Shown here: piece by piece, positions 59,023 through 64,000 of the stretch
How positions within the stretch are numbered: position 1 is the first letter of the stretch
How the letters are laid out: each line of letters starts with the position of its first letter
Assembly (NCBI GenBank): GCA_029747015.1
Contig: JAKOGI010001351.1
Span: 161,501 to 225,500 of the forward strand
Source of the DNA: Carnegiea gigantea
Taxonomy: Eukaryota; Streptophyta; Magnoliopsida; Caryophyllales; Cactaceae
Direction: 5' to 3'
DNA: 64,000 nucleotides
The notes under the pieces: model-generated
The model's database searches: none
Told to the model about the DNA's origin: nothing
The model's input: the letters and a program-made list of their open reading frames with translations, nothing else
Program-made: the position numbers and the translations under genes

Positions 59023-59103
59023 GTAAGTGAAATATTGTTATGTGTTTGTCATTGCAATTATCTAGCATTGTGTCATATTAATTTGATGTTTTTGCTACAT
59101 TAG
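59023..59103 (+). other. Probable intron in the Ptta-like gene
   Basis: GTAAGTGAAA donor and TACATTAG acceptor, 81 bp. The flanking codons join in phase (NG then FIPND). Confidence 0.6.
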
Positions 59104-59813
59104 GTTCATTCCAAATGACGATGCTGTTAGCAGGATTTCTCAGATCTTCCAAGGCAAGTATAATGCACCTTGGCCTACTTAGGGAAAAGTGCCTAGACAT
59201 GTTCGAGATTTGTGGTTAGAGAGTTCAAGGTAAGTAAAGGACTACATATTAAGACTTCTTACAAGGCTCCGGTTCATTTATAAGACATTATTTGATGTGT
59301 GTGTCATTTACTACGGTGCAGAAGTCATTCACTTGGGATCCTATGTATGAGGATCGTATCAAGAAGAATTTTAAAAACAGAGGCAATGCACATTTGAGGG
59401 ACTTCCTTGCCAAAGCAAGGAAACATAACAAGAAGCCTCTGTGGCTCTGTGATTAGGTATGGAAAGGACTCTAAGAGAATTGGGCGAATGAATCATACAA
59501 AAAATTATGTGAAAAAGCTCAAAAAGAATCGCTTGGTGATCCCCAGAGTCTTGGGCCATCTCTTCATACCTGCGGCTCAATCCCTATACATGAGCATAGG
59601 AGATGTCTGGTATCAAACCGTAAATCTTACAACATTGTTTTACTTATTTGTTTCCTTGTGGTATTTAACGTGTTTTCCTGAATTTGTCTAATTTGTACAT
59701 AGAGGTAAGAACTTGGGACGGGTCCCACCATTATTGAGTTGTTCACCCGCGCTCACAGACTTAGAGGCAAACCAGATAAACCTTGGGTTGGTAGGAAATC
59801 ACAACAAACTTAC

Positions 59814-59908
59814 GTAAGTTATTCTCAATAATTAATCGTATGTTGTGATTCATATATTTTTATTACAGCTAACATATTTGATGTTTTGCAAATGTTGTGA
59901 TATTATAG
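59814..59908 (+). other. Probable intron in the Ptta-like gene
   Basis: GTAAGTTATT donor and TATTATAG acceptor, 95 bp. The flanking codons join in phase (QQTY then ESFEQE). Confidence 0.6.
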
Positions 59909-60541
59909 GAGTCCTTTGAACAAGAATTGCAGAAAATCATCAACTCTCAAGGGACCTCGCAGGACAACTCCCAAGATCCATCTCAACTGCTTCTAAACCC
60001 AAATGAGTTGTGGGTGAAGGCCTGCACAAACAGAAAGGGCCGTATTTATGGCATTGGAGATGAGATGATCAACATCAGCGAATCCCCCTACTTTAGTCCC
60101 TTTTAGCGAGTCGGTATACTAAACGTTAACTTTAATTTCAATCGTTAAAGTGAAAAATATCCACATTGTCATTTTAGGTTAAGTTACATTATTCTCAGTA
60201 CATTCTTATTATATACACATGGTTTTTAGTAGGTATAGGTCTAACCGCATCTCAGCAGGAGCTACATGATTTGAGAGAGAAGGTGGCCACCATCGGGAGT
60301 GAGCTTACCACACAAGCTGAGATGTATCGGACAACGATGGAGAGACATAAGAGTCCAGAGGAGTCTAACCAAATGTTGAGCCAAACTATGCTGAGTATGA
60401 ATCACCAAATTCAAGCTTTCTTCCAAACGCAACATCCTTTAGTTCGGGATCGCAACATGTCGTCCCTACCCGTCCACAGCATGATGAAGAGAATGAGGAT
60501 GAGGACGAGGACGATGAGTATGATCTTGATGATTGATCCCT

Positions 60542-60890
60542 GATTATGAGTTGCTTATTTCTTCCCCTGTCTATTGCCTGCTTCCTGTATACATGAATAT
60601 ATTTGCGTTGTCGCTACTTTTCTATTGCCTATGTGTGGCTATGTTGAGAACTACTATAACTTTGTTTTGTGAATTGGGTTGTATGTGATGTATGATGACA
60701 CACTTGAGTTACTTTGGTTTGAATGTGATGTTTGAGTTGTTTGTGAACTGGGAATTATTGAGAATGCTTCAAGTGAATCAGTTGTATAGAATGGGTTCAT
60801 CAATACCCTCAATGTGTTTTCTTATAGGAAAACAAATGTATTGTATTTGGAGTTCTTCAAAATACAATTTTTTTATTAAAAAAACCAAAA
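60542..60890 (+). other. CACTA 3' region after the second gene
   Basis: T-rich, no gene, presumably 3' UTR. Confidence 0.45.
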
Positions 60891-61205
60891 AATAGCGACG
60901 GATAGGCGACAAAAAGCTGCAGATGGCGACGAAAATAAGAATCCGTCACCATTAGTGACGGATATTCAGTAGACCAATCCATCGCTGAGGGCGACGGATT
61001 ATCAATTCCATTGCCAATTGGCGTAGTTTTTGTTCCCGCCAAATTGTAATGTCCGTCGCCACCTAGCGACGGATCCCAAATTTCCGTCGCTGAATCCTGA
61101 GTGACGACCCATATTGTGACTTCTGTGTGCCGTCACCAGTTCTGTCGCTGATTTAAAATTTTCATCGCAGATTTACTGTTTTCTGTTGCTGATTCCGTCT
61201 CTATA
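60891..61205. repeat. CACTA right subterminal repeats
   Basis: About ten copies, both orientations, of GCGACGGAT / ATCCGTCGCC variants (for example CCGTCGCCACCTAGCGACGG, a perfect palindrome near 61050). Later copies are eroded (TTCTGTCGCTG, TTCTGTTGCTG). Confidence 0.82.
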
Positions 61206-61211
61206 TGACCT

Positions 61212-61224
61212 TTTTTTGGTAGTG
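61212..61224 (+). repeat. CACTA right terminal inverted repeat
   Basis: Ends TTTTTTGGTAGTG, the reverse complement of the left terminus with one mismatch. Confidence 0.85.
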
Positions 61225-62350
61225 CAAGGATATCATCAATATAAACTAGACAGCAGTTACTTAAATTTTTGAATATCCATTCCTCTTTAAAATATTTTGG
61301 GTCCATTTTTAAGACCAAATGGCATTACTATCCACTCATAATGTCCTCGTGGGGCATTAAAAGGAGTTAAAGTAATGCTTTCTTTATCCATTTTTATTTG
61401 TCAATATTCGCTTTTGCACTTTATTTTTAAGAACCAAGAGGCTTCTTGAAGTCTATTGAGTAGAACTACTTTGTTAGGAATATAATAACCATCAAAGACA
61501 ATATTATCGTTCAACTTTTTGTAATTGATTACCATTCTTGCTTTTTCTCTTTTTTCTTTAGTCTGATTTCTTACCATGAAAGTGGGACCAGTGATGACTC
61601 TTACTGTTCCTGATTAACGTGGGGCTAATGATGACTCTTACTATTTGTAATTAACTATTTATCCAAAAGCTCTTGGTTTTGTTTGTCAAATTCTTGGATA
61701 TCATGGTGTGTATACGTCATTTGTTTGACTCTTATAATAGTCCTAGAATTTAACAAAGTGGCTTTTGTAAGTGTCTTATATTTATCGTAAAACTTAAGAG
61801 GATTATTAAAGTGAAGTGCTTTTCATAATTGCTCTTGTCGTTAAGCAATCTCCTCTTTAATGGATAACTTAAGTAGTGAGATTTTTAGTGCTAGCTCACA
61901 TTATGCAGGTGTTATGTTTTCACTACACTAGCTGCGTGTAAACTCAATCTTATGGTAAGTGCACGCTTTATTTAATTTATTAATAGTAACAGAGTGATCA
62001 TTTATTGTTAATATTATTTGGTTATATAGCCTCTCAAAATTATTTTCAATAGTCACATCACGAGAGGATTGATCAGTAGTCTATAGAATTGGTATAATGT
62101 GTTAGACTCCTCTTATTTCTATAGATGACCCTTCTCTGGCTCCATTGTTGCTCATTTACGCTATTATCAGTTATCCTTACTAGTAAAGGATTCTTCACTT
62201 TTTTCAGCATCAATTCTGGAATTAAGGATCTTTTTCCAAAACAGACATGAAACCACTATCAATGTAGGTACACAATTATATTTATTATATCCCTCTAAGC
62301 ATACATTTATGGGATATAGATGCTCTTAGGATTTGTACTAGTGACTGGGT
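61225..62350 (-). pseudogene. Endogenous pararetrovirus relic: RT N-terminal part and upstream sequence
   Basis: The minus strand shows the RT catalytic box YIDDI (61229-61243) at the very edge of the CACTA insertion, and the conserved MPFGL box about 80 bp upstream (near 61310-61325) in another phase. The pairing of these boxes and their wording fit Caulimoviridae better than Ty3/gypsy, though the two families are related. Further upstream only scattered polymerase-like fragments are readable. Stops and indels are frequent. It joins with 53280-54710 across the CACTA element. Confidence 0.6.
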
Positions 62351-62734
62351 AGCATATTTCCATGGTCATATTTTTTACAATTCATCCTCATAGATAATAA
62401 TTCTTGTTTTGTGGAACAGTCCAAACCAAACACAATTAATTAACTTAGTTAATTTCAATTTAATGAAGTTGGGTGCTAGTAAGTGCTTAACATGTATATC
62501 ATTTTAAAGTTATTTTGCTACATATTTAGGGAAAATTATATCCTTTATGTGATAATTTATATTCCTTTTCCCATTTTACGCTCGGGTATGGTTCTTTTCT
62601 GTGCTTTGCAGGCTTTTGGACCTTTTTGCCCTTGTTTTGACCCTAAATTGAGCATACTTTGACTCACCATGGATGCCCCTGAATTGCCATGCCCATGAAG
62701 CAAGAGAAGAACAGAAAAACGTTGAGTCAGCCAA

Positions 62735-62774
62735 CACCACGGTTGGCCCGTGGTGCATGCCACGGACCGTGGTG
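62735..62774. repeat. Compound GC-rich palindrome upstream of the TATA box
   Basis: Outer arms CACCACGGT / ACCGTGGTG are perfect inverted repeats. Inside them CCGTGG-TGCATG-CCACGG is a second perfect inverted repeat. The GC content is unlike the surroundings. Confidence 0.85.
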
Positions 62775-62837
62775 AGCATGTAACAGCGAGCCTGTTCATT
62801 TCCCCTCATTGTATGGCTGAGATTGATTTGGTTTTCC

Positions 62838-62845
62838 TATAAATA
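62838..62845 (+). promoter_or_regulatory. TATA box
   Basis: TATAAATA within TTCCTATAAATAGGGC, about 64 bp after a GC-rich palindrome and about 35 bp before a probable transcript leader. A strong plant TATA match. Confidence 0.55.
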
Positions 62846-64000
62846 GGGCATCCCTCGGCTGCTGAAATGCACAATTCCCAGCATTCCATTCTCCCTTCCT
62901 CTCTTAGATTAAATTAGATTAGAGGGAGAGAGAGATAGAGTTGAAGTGAAGATCTCAAGGATTCCATCCCGGGTTTGCAATCGATAGATTCAAGCGCGAT
63001 TTTTGGCTGAGCAATTCTTCTCTCTTTTCTTCTCTTTCCTCTTTAGATTTATTATTTTAGAGTAGTTAGTTATTTAATCTTTAATCATCTGTGAGCAGTT
63101 TTCTTTTACCTAGGAATTTTGTTAGTTTATGAAAGTATAGTTGGATCATGTTTTAGTTTATTCAATTGTGCTTATCTTCATGATTGGTTTGATTTCGTTC
63201 TATCAAGTGTTTGATATGTTGTGAGTTGATTTTTGGCCAAAATTTGCTTGCACAATTGAAACAATCGAGTGAACATTCGAAAGACGACATTTGGTTGTTG
63301 GACTGCTTATTAGAACCTATCGTTGCATCATCCCGAAAGAGAGATTGTCAAGTTGGGAGGACTCGAATTAAGTAATTGAAAATATTAAAATTGGATTAAG
63401 TCAAATTAGCTTGAAAGAGTGACATTTGCTTAATTTAAGAAAATTTAGTTGATTTCGAAAGAATAGACTGAATTTCTGTGTAGATTGCAATTCCTCGAAA
63501 TTAACTAATTAAAGAAAGGCACGTGTTTATCATTTTGATTCAATTCCCTTTCATAACTATATGAATTCCTATCCATTTTTCCTCAATTGATTTAGAATTA
63601 GTATATTAGAAATTGTTAATTCGAAACCATTTGAATTTGGATTCGCTTAGCATATCTTAAGGGATTATAACCCAGTAGTTTCACTTAATCTTTGTGGGAT
63701 CGACCTTCAGCATCTAAAACGCCAGCGTGCGCTTGCGGCTGTATTAGGTGCTGCATTTCAATTTGACATTAAAATGCTTACGCGATTGTATGCTGAGATG
63801 ACAAAGCGGTCGCAAAATGAGATTTCGTCATGCCATATGTGAAATCAATCAAGGTCTATTCATAAAATGAAGATTTGCATATTTATAAAAAAGATAAAAT
63901 ATAAGCTTTCATAGAAGATACGTCTGCAAATATCATTTGCGTACCTATGTTATATAAAAAAACGGAATAAAAATAAAGATACAAGCACATGTCAATCAAA

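Larger units (their letters stand above)
58616..60541 (+). pseudogene. CACTA second gene, Ptta/TNPA-like (Transposase_24 type)
   Basis: Pro/Gln-rich N-terminal part (58787-59026). It reads into the conserved block FIPNDDAVSRISQIF, KSFTWDPMYEDRIKKNF and YKKLCEKAQKESLG-type sequence in different phases, then ELFTRAHRLRGKPDKPWVG, a short ELWVKACTNRKGRIYG segment and a C-terminal coiled coil (ELHDLREKVATIGSELTTQA) at 60271-60543. At least two introns are credible: 59023-59103 (GTAAGT...TTAG) and 59814-59908 (GTAAGT...ATAG). Both keep phase. A third, about 59230-59321 (GTAAGT...GCAG), does not keep phase as drawn. A stop at about 59179 and others near 59453 show decay. The family binds subterminal repeats. 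Confidence 0.7.
54711..61224 (+). mobile_element. CACTA (En/Spm) DNA transposon, internally deleted
   Basis: 6514 bp with terminal inverted repeats CACTACTAAAAAA / TTTTTTTGGTAGTG and TSD CAA. Subterminal arrays of GGCGACGGAA / TTCCGTCGCC words lie at both ends. Two plus-strand genes: a TNP2-like transposase (56546-58435) missing its middle, and a Ptta/TNPA-like gene (about 58620-60540). It splits a pararetrovirus relic. Confidence 0.88.
62351..63999 (+). mobile_element. Probable plus-strand LTR-like sequence, cut by the window end
   Basis: No ORF with a domain. It has a plant promoter layout: compound palindrome (62735-62774), TATA box (62838-62845), and a transcribed-looking leader rich in CTCTTT and GAGAGAGAG (62880-62945). 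Near 63694 the words TGTGGGATCGACC resemble sequence near the 3' end of Athila/Tat-type LTRs. Neither an LTR edge nor a PBS is seen, so an LTR identity is tentative. Confidence 0.4.

Overview
This window looks like plant nuclear heterochromatin, most likely from an angiosperm. It is almost entirely transposable elements nested in one another. I see no intact host gene, no rRNA or tRNA gene and no CRISPR array. The plant assignment rests on tRNA-iMet and Athila-type primer binding sites, a Sirevirus-type copia element, a chromodomain gypsy element with 3.5 kb LTRs, a CACTA (En/Spm) transposon and an endogenous pararetrovirus relic. Nearly every coding frame is broken by stops or frameshifts, so most genes are entered as pseudogenes.

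Layout. (1) 1-7541 plus 18204-18467: remnant of a minus-strand Tat-like Ty3/gypsy element with a decayed gag (5240-6905), a possible PBS, long degenerate tandem repeats and an LTR. (2) 7542-18203: a complete 10.7 kb Sirevirus-like Ty1/copia element on the minus strand, inserted in that LTR. It has 1471-bp LTRs, TSD GGGAT, iMet PBS, PPT, gag-PR-INT-RT-RH and a large 3' ORF of about 620 codons. (3) 19529-51533: a plus-strand tandem array, LTR-int-LTR-int-LTR-int-LTR, of a non-autonomous Athila-like element encoding gag and protease only. It is bounded by a single outer TSD, GCGTC. (4) 20010-32635: a 12.6 kb minus-strand Tekay/Del-like chromovirus nested in the first LTR of that array (TSD CCACG/CCATG). 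It has an extra ORF between PBS and gag. (5) 51539-53280: probable Tat-like LTR end and repeats. (6) 53280-54710 and 61225-62350: minus-strand endogenous pararetrovirus relic (RT and RNase H pieces), split by (7) 54711-61224, a CACTA transposon with TIRs, TSD CAA, an internally deleted TNP2-like gene and a Ptta-like gene. (8) 62400-64000: plus-strand LTR-like or promoter-like sequence with a TATA box and a compound palindrome.

The insertion boundaries give relative ages. Copia is younger than the Tat LTR, Tekay is younger than the array LTR, and CACTA is younger than the pararetrovirus. Within the copia element the parts work together as a normal retroelement cycle (LTR promoter, iMet priming, gag-pol, PPT). 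The array units have cis signals plus gag/protease but no RT or integrase, so they would have depended on an autonomous partner. The most unusual items are the TSD-bounded three-unit array, the extra 5' ORF of the chromovirus, the copia 3' ORF, and a recurring short word family spread through the copia element.

All domain calls come from reading translated motifs by eye. No database search was possible, so lineage names are family-level inferences.
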